From Blastocladiella emersonii ATCC 22665 (lineage: Eukaryota > Blastocladiomycota > Blastocladiomycetes > Blastocladiales > Blastocladiaceae), in NCBI GenBank assembly GCA_025594325.1, contig JANHCV010000006.1, positions 372,001-436,000 of the forward strand: a stretch of 64,000 bases of DNA. Direction: 5' to 3'. The first letter of the stretch is position 1; every line of letters starts with the position of its first letter. Below are positions 19,766-29,755 of the stretch, in pieces. A program made the position numbers and the translations under genes. The notes beneath the pieces are model-generated. The model did no database searches and was not told where the DNA came from. It saw nothing but the letters and a program-made list of their open reading frames with translations.

Positions 19766-22426
19766 TTGAGGAGCACCGCCGCCACCTCGCTGTGGTGGTA
19801 CGCCATCGATCACGCGAACTTTGTGTGGAATCGAACGCCGCGCGTCGCCCTCGACTGGAAGACGCCGTTCGAGATGCTGCACGACCGCGTCCCGAACCTC
19901 GCCAACGTCCGCGCGTGGGGCGTGACCGCGTACGCGCCCGTCATCCACGGCTCGCACATCGGCAAGCTCGAGCCGACGGCTCAGCCGTACATTTTCCTCG
20001 GCCACGGTGACGACGAGGCCAAGAAGCAGATCCTGCTCAACCTGTCCACGCGCAAGATCGCGCGCGTGCGTATCGCCATCTTCGACGAGCGCTCGCTCAT
20101 CAAGCGCGCCACGTCGAGCGTCGAGGCGTTTCGCCGCATGTTCAAGGACCTCGAGACGCACCACGTCACGGACGACAGTGCGCGCTACGATCCCCGCGAT
20201 CCCGACTACGAGGATCTCTCGTCGCGCACCGATTCGCCTGCCGTCAACGACTCGACCCCGTCGTCCTCGACCACCTCGCCGCGTCCCGCGACACCACCGG
20301 TTCCCGAACCGCGTGTACCCGCACCAGCACCGGCGGTCGACCAGGACGACGAGGAGAACGCTGACGAGTTCGACGGTCTCGTCTACAACCCCAACACGGG
20401 CAACTACGAGCTGCCGCGCAAGGCCGTCACCACGCGCGGCGGTCGCACGAGTGCGCGGGCGCAGGCCAACGTGGCAGTGTCCCAGGACGACGAGGACCCG
20501 CTACCCGACAATTACCCACTCGTGACGCTGTTCCGCACGCCGCGCGACTCGACCATCGCCAACCGCGACACGCGCAAGAACAGCGGGCATCACGCCATGT
20601 CCGCGCAGCAGCAGGAGTCCCCGGCTCCAACCTCATCTACGCCATCTCCGCGCGACGAGATCACCGCGGCCGCGAGTACAGCACCACCACACCACCTGCC
20701 GTGGGAGTTTGCTCGTGAGCCAACTCAGTCGGTGGTCCTCACCGTGATCGACGTGCCGCGTAACTTCCGCGACGCGTGCAGGTCGACCGACCGCGAGCGC
20801 TGGGCCAGCGCCCAGATCAAGGAGCTCACGTCGCTGTACAAGAACGGTACCTGGACCGTGATCAAGAAGGCCGACGTCCCCGCCGACGCCCGCATCATCG
20901 GCTCGCAGTGGGTCTACGCGTACAAGGCCGCCAAGGACATCTTCAAGGCGCGCCTCGTCGCCCGAGGAGATCAACAGCGCGCCGGGATCGACGTCGACAA
21001 CTGTTACTCGCCCACGGTCTCGTACGCGTCGATCCGCGCCTTCTTCGCCGTCGCCGCGTCGCGCGATTGGCGAATTCACTCCATGGATGTGTCGTCCGCG
21101 TACGTCCACGCTGTGCTCCCGAAACCCGTGTACATGCGGCCGCCACCCGGTGTCGGCGCCGCCGATGACGACGTGTACCGGCTCAACAAGTCGCTGTACG
21201 GCCTCAAGGACGCAGGCCGTCACTGGTACCTGCTCTTTTCGTCCGAGGTCGAGAAGCTCGGGTTCAAGCACACCTCGGCCGACCCGTGCGTGTTCACGCG
21301 CCTGCTCGACGGCCGCGTCACCAACCTCATCTGCTACGTCGACGACCTCCTGATCGGCGGCGACGATGAGGAGCAGGTCAAGGGTGTCAAGGCCGACCTC
21401 GCCAAGGTCTTCGACATCAAGGACCTCGGTCTCGCCGACTCGTTCCTCAACATGGAGGTGGTCCAGCACGAGGACTACATCTGGATCGGGCAGACGGGGT
21501 ACGTCAAGGGCCTCGTCAACCACTGGGAGCTCGGCAAGACCAACGCGCCGGTGCCCATCTCGCAGCTGCCCGAGTCCGGTATCACCAACACGATGCTCAG
21601 GTCGCCCAAGACCGCGGGTACCACGCTCGACGCGGGTACCCCCGGCGACGACATGTACGACGCGTCGCAGGTCGACATCACGCACTCGACCACCACGCTC
21701 GACGCGGACCGCACTCGCGCGTACCAGTCGGTCCTCGGCGCGCTACTCCATCTCGCCACCGTGTCGCGCCCCGACATCTCGTTCGCGGTCGGCGTCGCGT
21801 CCCGCCGCGCGGCGTGCCCGACTTTCGCAGATCGCAAGGTGCTCAACCAGATCTGCCACTACGTGTCCAACACGGCCGACCACGGCCTCAAGTTCGTCCG
21901 CAAGGCGCCCATCAACGAGTCGATGCGCTGCTACGCCGACGCCGACTACGCGGGCGACAAGGAGACGTGCCGCTCGACCACGGGCGTCGTCATCTCGATC
22001 GCGGGCGCCGCCGTCGCGTGGATGTCCAAGCGCCAGCCATGGGTCGCGCTGTCCACGGTCGAGTCGGAGCTCAACGCCGCCACCGAGGCGACGCGCGAGG
22101 TCATCTGGATCCGCGACCTGCTCGAGCAGATGACGCACTCCGAGATCAACCCACCCGTCCTGCTCGAGGACAACGAGCCGCTGATCGCCGTGACTCGAAC
22201 CGATGCCGTGTGCCGCTCCGTCAAGCACATCTCGGTCCGCATCGAGTTCCTCCGCGACAAGGTCAAGCGCGGCATCATCTCGCTCCAGAAGGTCGCGTCG
22301 GCGCTCAACCTCGCCGACTTCTTCAACAAGGCCATTGTCGACGGCAAGGCGTTCCAGTGGGCCGTGTCCAGTCTCGGCCTCGTCCCGCGGTCGCTCATCC
22401 ACGAGCACGCCGAGTCCGACGCGTAA
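19766..22426 (+). CDS. pol: pol, integrase C-terminus, reverse transcriptase and RNase H
   Basis: One uninterrupted 880-codon stretch. It opens after the integrase core (YAIDHANFVWNRTP ... PFEMLHDRVPNLANVRAWG, the C-terminal part of copia integrase). The reverse transcriptase follows: GTWTVIKKADVP, YSPTVSYASIRAFFAVAAS, MDVSSAYVHAVLPKPVYM, LNKSLYGLKDAGRHWY, and the catalytic YVDD at 21335-21346. Then RNase H: CYADADYAGDKETCRSTTG, VESELNAATEATREVIWI and ADFFNK. TAA at 22424-22426. Catalytic residues of reverse transcriptase look intact. Its natural start is by frameshift from gag, which is now interrupted, so it is probably not expressed as intact Pol. Confidence 0.88.
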   Translation: MRSTAATSLWWYAIDHANFVWNRTPRVALDWKTPFEMLHDRVPNLANVRAWGVTAYAPVIHGSHIGKLEPTAQPYIFLGHGDDEAKKQILLNLSTRKIARVRIAIFDERSLIKRATSSVEAFRRMFKDLETHHVTDDSARYDPRDPDYEDLSSRTDSPAVNDSTPSSSTTSPRPATPPVPEPRVPAPAPAVDQDDEENADEFDGLVYNPNTGNYELPRKAVTTRGGRTSARAQANVAVSQDDEDPLPDNYPLVTLFRTPRDSTIANRDTRKNSGHHAMSAQQQESPAPTSSTPSPRDEITAAASTAPPHHLPWEFAREPTQSVVLTVIDVPRNFRDACRSTDRERWASAQIKELTSLYKNGTWTVIKKADVPADARIIGSQWVYAYKAAKDIFKARLVARGDQQRAGIDVDNCYSPTVSYASIRAFFAVAASRDWRIHSMDVSSAYVHAVLPKPVYMRPPPGVGAADDDVYRLNKSLYGLKDAGRHWYLLFSSEVEKLGFKHTSADPCVFTRLLDGRVTNLICYVDDLLIGGDDEEQVKGVKADLAKVFDIKDLGLADSFLNMEVVQHEDYIWIGQTGYVKGLVNHWELGKTNAPVPISQLPESGITNTMLRSPKTAGTTLDAGTPGDDMYDASQVDITHSTTTLDADRTRAYQSVLGALLHLATVSRPDISFAVGVASRRAACPTFADRKVLNQICHYVSNTADHGLKFVRKAPINESMRCYADADYAGDKETCRSTTGVVISIAGAAVAWMSKRQPWVALSTVESELNAATEATREVIWIRDLLEQMTHSEINPPVLLEDNEPLIAVTRTDAVCRSVKHISVRIEFLRDKVKRGIISLQKVASALNLADFFNKAIVDGKAFQWAVSSLGLVPRSLIHEHAESDA

Positions 22427-22441
22427 GCTCGACTCGCCCGG

Positions 22442-22453
22442 CGGTCGGGGGAG
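22442..22453 (+). other. Polypurine tract of the copia element
   Basis: A purine-rich GGTCGGGGGAG run immediately before the 3' LTR, placed where plus-strand DNA synthesis should be primed. Confidence 0.6.
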
Positions 22454-22830
22454 AGTTCAAGTACACGTGAACGCGTTGCGCCACAGTCACCGGACGCGTG
22501 CGACCCCGCCTGCGTCACGCGCGTCACGCGCACCGCGCCGATCTCCTTTGTCATCGCCGCGGACCGCCTCACCTCACCGAGCGACGCGTCGGCCCGCTCA
22601 CATCGGGCGACGCGCCCCCGCATCCCCTCTCTCTCTTGTTCCTTTGACCAGTTGCTAGTATTAGCCACCACATACAGCCTGTTGTCCTCTCGTGAACCTC
22701 CTCACCGTCTCCTCTTGTGAACCTCTTCACCGTCCCCTCTTGTGAACCTCTTCACCGCCTCGATCTTCATCTCCGCCAAGATCGCACGTCCATCGTGCCG
22801 AGCTTCCTCCCAGTCGAGTACGCTTCAACT
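22454..22830 (+). repeat. 3' LTR of the copia element
   Basis: Matches 14912-15288 except for the first base. Immediately followed by the second TCGGC target copy (22831-22835). Confidence 0.9.
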
Positions 22831-23638
22831 TCGGCCACGCTGTCAATGCCGCGCACGCCCAGAGGCGATGCGCCGCCGTAGGTGCCATCCGCCAGGTTTT
22901 GGATGCGACAGGACGAAGCAAAGCGGGAACATGCGCGAAAGTGAGCCGAGATAGAACAAGGCATTCGTAGCGTTGGATGCAAACACGAGGCGACGGATAG
23001 CAAGGGGATCGATGTGACGCAGGAACGGGAGGTGGGCCACTGGCGTCCGCCGCCGATTACAGAGAGCGACTTGCCATGGCAAGAGTGTTGATCGAGGAGC
23101 TGGACGTCCAAAACGAGACTCACGGGGAGCGGGACAAGTATCAAGGATGATCGATCCGTGCCAGTCGCACAGAAGCTTACTAAGCGCGTTTGGGCGGATC
23201 AAGGTTGAGCGGAGCGAGGCAACCAGCGCGCTGGACCCGTTTGACTATATCGCCGTCACGAGCCAGCGACGCAATGTAGAGCGTGCCTTCGAAAACAACG
23301 AGCGGAGATGAACGTTTTAGCTTGACGAGGTTCCAAACGGGTCCGGCCGACAGTTTCTGAGGGTCGACGGCATTGTTATGCAAGAACGGACTGACGACCG
23401 CGGACAGCAGTCCGCGATCGCGCGAGTCAAGTCACTCTGGACCGAAATGGTGAGCTCGCGGTAGAGGTGCGACTGAGTGACGGCGTAAGCATCGCGACAA
23501 AGGCCACCGATAAAGCGCAAGTTCAGACACGAGACCCCGGCGGATCGTCGCACCAAGGGCCGTCAACAAGGACGATCGTATGCCAGAGTTACAGCAGGAA
23601 GTCGGGAGCAAGACCCTCGATACTTCATTGGATTTCAT
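22831..23638 (-). pseudogene. F-box/leucine-rich family member 2, 5' part, inactivated
   Basis: Aligns in pieces with the intact paralogue. ATG at 23638 (MKSNEV, against MKTNEG), then GGLCRDAYAVTQSHLYREL (F-box end), SPLVVFEGTLYIASLARDGD, DPLAIRRLVFASNATNA, LGSLSRMFP, IQNLADGTYGGASPLGVRG. These lie in at least four frames, so frame breaks preceded or accompanied its death. The copia element interrupts it at 22830/14912; the remaining piece lies at 14835-14911. Confidence 0.8.
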
Positions 23639-24335
23639 GGGATTTATTAATCTGGTTCATTCGGGGAGTGTGGACCGCTTCGGGCCGGCGGCCTCGACTT
23701 GAACTCGTGCGCGCAGCCCTCCCTTTCTCGCCTTGCTTCCCTCAAGCTGAATGGATTAAAAATAATGTAACGACACTTGCTGCAATGTACTCTGAGATGG
23801 TTTTGCGACCATGCGTCAACTCGTCAGCGGAAATGCGGAGCGAGGCGTGAACGCCCAGGCCGCGTTCGCGACGCTGCCAACGACGGCTCGCTCGGATTTG
23901 TTTCGTGGAGCTGCGAGGATCAAGACCAGTTCTATTACCTTGACTCGCGAACGACGAACATGCTTCTTGGATTTATTAAGACGGGGCTCGTACGTACACA
24001 GGTGAGAGGCCGTTGAGTTGGGAACCCGCCGCCATCATCACGAGCCCGTGTCGCGTCTCTCGGATCGCATGCGCATTGTTGTGTAGACGGCTTGAGGAGT
24101 TACCACGTACTACGCCTTAGCTGAATCTGCATGACCACTCAGAACTGGTCGGTCCTGTCCGCCAGCGCGCGCACGAACCGCGCGCCAGCTACTCGCACCA
24201 CTACTCCATGTGCCTTCTCTCGCGCGGCAGGACCTATCGACCATCGCCGCCAATCGCGTTGAGCCCTTTGCGAGTCCTATTTTTCAAGGGAATCGTTCTA
24301 TTTTCCCGTCTACAGCTCCAGCAGCACTTCCGCCA
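23639..24335. other. Intergenic region between two F-box family members
   Basis: Lower GC than its surroundings, with no domain or long protein-like frame on either strand. It holds the 3' flank of the intact F-box gene. Confidence 0.4.
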
Positions 24336-26198
24336 TCAAACGCCCCACGTCCCGAGCTTCTTGAAGTTCTCGAGCTCGGCCAGCAGTCGTTCACCGGCAG
24401 CCTCGCTGTCCTGCTCAGCGCGGTCATGGAGCACGGTCTCAGCGACGTTCGGCCACCGCTCGACGGGGATACGCTCCATCGGCCCGCGCACCGTGACCTT
24501 GCGCAGCGCGGGAAGCTCCGTGTTCGCCAAGCAGCTGCACACGGACGCGTCCGCGTCAAGTTCGCGCAGGTTAGACAGCGCGAGCGGGCCGAGATCGCTA
24601 TGCGGCTCGGGTGCTGATACGATGGGGATGAGCAGCCGCTCGAGCTTGGGGAAGAGCTGCCCGAGACGGCGCAGGTCGTTGACGCTCATCTCCATCTGCG
24701 TGGTGCACTCTGGGTCGTCGGGTTGGACCGCGAACTCGCGGAGGTTGCGAGCCTTGGCGAAAGAGTCCAAGTGGTTGGCGTTGAACTTGGTCATTCCGAG
24801 ACCAAGCGAGTGGATCCCGAGGTTGGACGAGCACTTGCCGTCGTTGACGATGACCAAGGTCTCGAGAAGCGGGAACGCGTCGTCCTTGCACTGCTCAAAG
24901 GGCCGGTGCGACGCGTTCTCGCGCTGCATGCGATAAATCGCATCGAGGCAGATGAACGAGAGCTCGAGGTAACGCAAGCTGGGCATAGACACGACGAGGG
25001 GCGACATGACGTTCACATTGACGTACTTGCCCGTGCCAAGCAACGCGAGCCGCTCGATGTGCGGGTGCATAAAGATATCCTCGAGGCAATCCAAGTCGCC
25101 GTCGATCCCGCGCAGTGTAAAGCTCGTGACGCGGCGGAACGCGCGGAGCCGCGGAGCCTCGGGCCCGAACCGGCGGCGCATGCGCGTGTCGTAGTCGTCG
25201 TCGCTATCACTGCCGGCAAACTCCTCGGCGCTCGCGTCGCTGTCGCGCTCCTCGTCGCTCGGGTAGCGCGCGGTGCCAATTGGATCGCCGATCACACCAT
25301 GCAGCCCGGCGTCGCGCAGGCGCGCGAGCTGGTACTTGGACAGGACGAGGGCTTCGACGGCGGGCAGCAGGTGGTCGTCAAACGAGCCGCCGTCGTAGTC
25401 CATCTCGGTCGCGCCGAGCGGGACCGTGGCGCCGGCGGACTCGTCGGCCAGGTTTTCGATGAAGCAGGATGAGGCACGCGGGAACATGCGCGAGAGCGAG
25501 CCAAGCACGCTCGAGGCGTCGGGGGCGTTGGAGGTGAACACGAGCTTGCGGATAGCGCGCGGATCAAGCTGGCGCACGAAGGGCAAGCGGTTCCAGCGGC
25601 GACCGCCGATGGTCGGCGAGAGCTCGTTGGCGCGCCCCTGCGGGTCGAGGAGCACGACGTACGACACGAGCCTCGTGGGGAAGGGCACGAGTACGAGGCC
25701 GCCGCGGACGAGGCAGAAAAGCTCACTGAGCGCGGCCGGGTGGACAAAGTCGGACCACATGGCGGTGACGGTGCGCTGGACACGCTCCGCCGTGTCGCCG
25801 TCGCGAGCGAGTGAGGCAAAGTAGAGCTTGCCGTCGAGCACGACCAGCGGGTTCAGCTGCTGCACCTTGGTGACGCTCCGGATGCGGCGGAAGAGCGGGT
25901 CGGTCAAGCCGACGGCGTGGAGGCGGGGGAACGGCACGGCGTCGGGGTGCACCGCGCTGCACTCGGGCGGGAAGTCGGCGCTGAAGCTGCCGCGGATCGG
26001 GAGGATGAGTTCGCGGAAGAGAAGCGGGCGCGCCGCGGCGTAGGCGTCGCGGCAGAGGGCGCCGACACGGAACAGGTCCCAGCGCCACGTGTCGCGCGGG
26101 TCGCGGCAGCGGCGGCCGGCGTCGAGGAGGTGGGAGACAAGCCGTTGCCACACGTCGAGCGGCAGCTCAGGGGTTGGCGGTCCTTCATTCGTTTTCAT
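24336..26198 (-). CDS. F-box/leucine-rich-repeat-like protein, intact family member
   Basis: 620 aa, no intron. The start at 26198 (MKTNEG) is chosen because the dead paralogue begins MKSNEV; an in-frame ATG 24 bases upstream (26222) is possible. An F-box spans residues ~11-66 (ELPLDVWQRLVSHLL ... LCRDAYAAARPLLFREL), the SKP1-binding module of SCF ubiquitin ligases. It is followed by ~180 residues of family-specific sequence, an acidic stretch (DSDDDYD, about residue 330) and leucine-rich segments (MPSLRYLELSFICLD, LPALRKVTVRG) that would form the substrate-binding part. Substrate unknown. The family has three members within 13 kb; only this one is open. Confidence 0.8.
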   Translation of the reverse strand: MKTNEGPPTPELPLDVWQRLVSHLLDAGRRCRDPRDTWRWDLFRVGALCRDAYAAARPLLFRELILPIRGSFSADFPPECSAVHPDAVPFPRLHAVGLTDPLFRRIRSVTKVQQLNPLVVLDGKLYFASLARDGDTAERVQRTVTAMWSDFVHPAALSELFCLVRGGLVLVPFPTRLVSYVVLLDPQGRANELSPTIGGRRWNRLPFVRQLDPRAIRKLVFTSNAPDASSVLGSLSRMFPRASSCFIENLADESAGATVPLGATEMDYDGGSFDDHLLPAVEALVLSKYQLARLRDAGLHGVIGDPIGTARYPSDEERDSDASAEEFAGSDSDDDYDTRMRRRFGPEAPRLRAFRRVTSFTLRGIDGDLDCLEDIFMHPHIERLALLGTGKYVNVNVMSPLVVSMPSLRYLELSFICLDAIYRMQRENASHRPFEQCKDDAFPLLETLVIVNDGKCSSNLGIHSLGLGMTKFNANHLDSFAKARNLREFAVQPDDPECTTQMEMSVNDLRRLGQLFPKLERLLIPIVSAPEPHSDLGPLALSNLRELDADASVCSCLANTELPALRKVTVRGPMERIPVERWPNVAETVLHDRAEQDSEAAGERLLAELENFKKLGTWGV

Positions 26199-27400
26199 TG
26201 CGGGCGAGGACTGATCGATCATGTTTTCATGGACGGGAGAGAGGGCGGTTTCGGATGGCGGCGGCAAAGTTAACCGTGCCTCCTGCGCCACACCCGCGCC
26301 GCGGCGCCCGTTGCTGAAGTCTCCGGACGCCAAGCGTCTCTCGCGTAAATCTGCTGCCGCGCACTTGGTGCAACGCGTATTGCTTGCGGTTCTTCGTGAA
26401 CTGGCGCTGTTGCAGCGCTCGATCGCGTATTTGAGCGGGCCGGCCGCAACCGTGGGAGCGCTTGACGGCTCCATACGCTCCCGCTAGCGATGGTGAGCAT
26501 CAGTGAAGCCAGATGCGTGAGGACCAGACATGTTCGGAGCTTGAGGAGCGAGACTCGGGGGCGCGGCTTCGTCTGGGTTCGCGAGGCGCCGCTTGACACT
26601 GGAGCGCGCGCGGCGGGCGTGGGCGCGGTGCGCAAAAGGCGGGGGACGGTGGCCGCGATCGCCGTTGGGCGAAAAACACTTAAAACGGGTCACAGGCATC
26701 CGCGGTATTGCCCGCCGGCGGTCTTGGCGTCGGGTCGCGCGCGTGTTGCCCGTTGGCCGTCGCCCCCCTCAAGGCATCTCGAGGCCCGCGCGCGTTGATC
26801 GGGCGCGCCGTCAAGTTTCCGCCTCGACTCGGCGGCGGCCGTGGACTTTTTTTCGCCTCTCTCTCCGTGGTCCCGGCTAGCTTGCTCAGCTGCGTCAACA
26901 CGAGGCTAACGTACGTCGCTTCTCGTCGCGTCGCGTCGCGGCCGTCTCCCTCCGGGTTCCCAGTTCGCACGATCCCGTCGGCTTCTCCTTTCCTTCCACC
27001 ACGCTTGCTGCGCCCGTGCGTCCGGCCACACCGCACGCCGTCCCGCCATCCCGCCCTCCGCCTTCGACCCCCCTTCTCGCCGCCTTCTCGTCGCTTCCAG
27101 AGTCTTCTCGGCGCGACAGGCGTGTGCTGCATGTGTGCGTCCCTCGTGTGCGACTCGTCGACTAACCTGCGGCAGCGGCCCAGCCGCTCCCCGCCGACCC
27201 GCAGTAGGGGCTGCCTCTCCCACGCGGACGCGAACGGGCGTGTGACCTGCCATCATATACTGTAACGGCGGCCGGCCGGCGCCCATCGCAACACCCGGCA
27301 ACGGCACGCCCAGGCTTCCGCAGCTCGCACCACGAGCCGCGCCGCGCTTCTTCTCCCCTTCTCCCACTTTGCTCGCCCACCCGACCGCCGCTGCACTGCC
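26199..27400. other. Divergent intergenic region (F-box gene / His-Pro-rich gene)
   Basis: No coding signal that I trust. It should hold both promoters. Pyrimidine-rich stretches (about 26985-27120) lie upstream of the plus-strand gene, as is common for fungal promoters; no convincing TATA box. Confidence 0.4.
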
Positions 27401-29671
27401 ATGGATCATCGCCGCCACCACCACCACGACTACGACGCCGGCCCTCTCCCGCCCGACCGCGGCCCGCACGCGGCTCGTCCGAGCGCGCCGTTGACCGGCA
27501 CCGGCGCAGCCGCCTCGCTGACGCCGCACGAGTGGACCCCGAACGCGAACGCGAACGCGGCCACGGAGCGTGGCGGCAGCGGCGGCGGCAGCGGCAGCGT
27601 GGGAGCGGCCGACCGCGCGCCTCCGTCCGCGCTGCACGCTGCGGAACCGGGCCGGCGCCCTCTCGATCACGGCCGTCGCGCCGATCAGGCGTTTGCGGCG
27701 CGGCACGAGCACGGCGGCGCCGCAGCTTACGGCTCCGCGAACGCGCCCGGACACCACGGTCCTCCCGCCGCCGCCGACGACGACTACTACACGATGCATC
27801 CACCGCGGCCCCCACCGCAACCCGAACTCGACCAGTACGCGCACTCGCACTCGCACTCGCGCGCGGACGCACGCCGGCAGCGGCCCGCAGCGGCGGGTCG
27901 TAGCGTCGATCATCCCGCGATCACGGCGGGCGCGCCCGAGTACGGCTCCCCGCCCGACCTCGCTCCCGCGGGCCCGAATCTGGGCGGCGACGAGTGGCAC
28001 CACGCACATGCGCACGCGCCGCCGCCGCCGCGCTGGGAGCCCGGCTCCGAGTACGACCCGCAGCACCACCACCATCCCGCGCCGCCCGACCAGCGCTCGC
28101 TGCCACGGTCATCGCGCCACCTCGGTGCTACGCTGCCCGACCAGTATCCGCTGCCGCCCCCGCCGCCACGCCGTTCGGCCGCGCCGCGCAGTCACGCGCC
28201 CGGCCACGAGCACGAGCACGCGTCGCACCACTGGGACGCGCCGCCGCACCATGGCGAGGCGCAGCCGTACGGCTACGACGGCGGCGACTACTACCACCTG
28301 CGCCCCGACGCGTCGTCGGCCTTCCCGCCGCACGGTCCACCGCCGCCGCCGCGCCCGCCCCACGGCGACCCCTCTCGCCACCATCACGGCGCGCCGTGGG
28401 ACCACGCCGGTCCGCCGCCCTTCTACCAGCCGGGCTACGCGCCGCCTCCACCGCCGCCGCACCTCGTGCCGTACCACCACCACCACCACCCGCCGCCTCC
28501 ACCGGCGCCGCAGCCGTACCATGGCGCAGCTACGTGGCCGCCTGCACCACCGGCGCTTCCACGCGAGGGCCGCGACCGACCCGGCCGCGCGGACGCGTGG
28601 CGACCCGACTACCACCACCACGCCGCCGCCGACCACCGACGACCGCGGTCGCCGCGATATAGCGGGCACACGCTCGTTCCGCCGCCGCCGCCTCCGCCCG
28701 CGGGCTACGCGTCGTCGCATCGACGGCGTCCGCGCGACGAGGCCGAGCACGAGGTGTCGCCGTATCCGCACGCTGCGCCCGAGTTCGAGTTTGCGTTTGG
28801 CCGAGCAGGTGCTGATCAAAGCGACCGCGTTTCGCATCGCGATTTGCCCGTCGCGGTCGCGGGCCGGCGTGGTGACTCAGCCGGCGCCACTTCTTCGTCG
28901 GCGCCCGCGGCGGCCCCCTTCTCCGCCGGTTCCGCCGGATCTCACCGCGGATCACGCGCCGCCGCCGCTGGTCCCGCGCCCACCCCGACCACCGCCCCCG
29001 CCGCCGTGGCCCCCGCTGCGGACAACGGCGGCGACGAGGACGACGACCAGGCGCCCGGTGCGTCGTCGGCCAGGGTACGCTGCTATGCGTGGCTATCCGG
29101 GGCACCGTCACCCGATCACCGCTGACCGCCCCCCTCCCCCCCTCTCCCGCTGTAGCCGCGCCGCGAGTTCTTCGTGTTCGACCGCGAGCGGTACCGCCTG
29201 ATGGAAGCCTCGCTGCGCACCCCCTCGACCCCCTCCTTCCCCGCGGGCCTGACGCGCAAGCGGTGGCGGCGCATCATGTCGTACCTGGAGCTGCGGCCCG
29301 AGAACCCGCCGCGCCGCACGCTGACGTGGAAGGGGTGCCAGCTGTGGCTCGCGCCCGCCGAGGACTGGCGCGACATCATCGTGCGCGAGTTCCACCTGCC
29401 GCCGGGCGTCGCGGCCGCGGACCCGGCGGGGGCCGACCCGGCGCTGATGCCGCAGCATCGGACGTTCACGCAGACGCTCAAGCTCGTCGCACGCCGGTAC
29501 CAGACGCGCCGCTCGCGCGCGGGGATCCCGCTCGAGTTCGTCGAGCAGGTGTGCCACGAGTGCCCGTGCTACGCGCGGATGATGGCGGCCGAGGCGGCGA
29601 TTGCGGCGGGCGTGGCGGCGGCCGAGGATGAAGAGGACGCGGCGGAGGAAGAGCTGTCGGATGACGAATAG
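27401..29671 (+). CDS. His/Pro-rich protein with C-terminal integrase-like zinc-binding module
   Basis: Exon 1 27401-29074 and exon 2 29156-29671 (81-nt intron with CTGAC branch and long pyrimidine tract) give 729 aa. The first ~500 residues are low-complexity His, Pro and Gly (HHHHDYDAG, PPPPPHLVPYHHHHH) and probably disordered. The conserved-looking C-terminal 170 residues include RKRWRRIMSYLELRPENPP, WLAPAEDWRDIIVREFHLPP, QHRTFTQTLKLVARRYQ and EFVEQVCHECPCYAR, ending in an acidic tail. H...H...C-x2-C with this spacing resembles the HHCC zinc-binding domain that precedes retroviral and Gypsy integrase cores, here without a core. A domesticated element fragment or a chance likeness are both open. 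Function unknown; nuclear location is inference. Confidence 0.7.
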
Positions 29672-29755
29672 CACTGATGGGAGGTGCAGTTCGCGTCCCT
29701 CCCCTCTTGCACACCCGTGTCGTCGTGGTTGATTCTGAATGTATTCGATCCCCTT

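Larger units (their letters stand above)
14912..22830 (+). mobile_element. Ty1/copia LTR retrotransposon, integrase-core deleted
   Basis: A 7.9-kb element bounded by LTRs and a TCGGC target duplication. Order: 5' LTR, half-tRNA primer site, leader with 108-bp repeats, gag, -1 frameshift signal, then protease, integrase remnants, reverse transcriptase and RNase H, then a polypurine tract and 3' LTR. Integrase before reverse transcriptase is the copia (Pseudoviridae) order. The two LTRs look identical over 376 bases, so the insertion is recent. Pol has one frameshift (about 18760) and lacks the DDE catalytic core of integrase (junction about 19755-19790). It is therefore expected to be unable to move without help. 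Confidence 0.92.
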
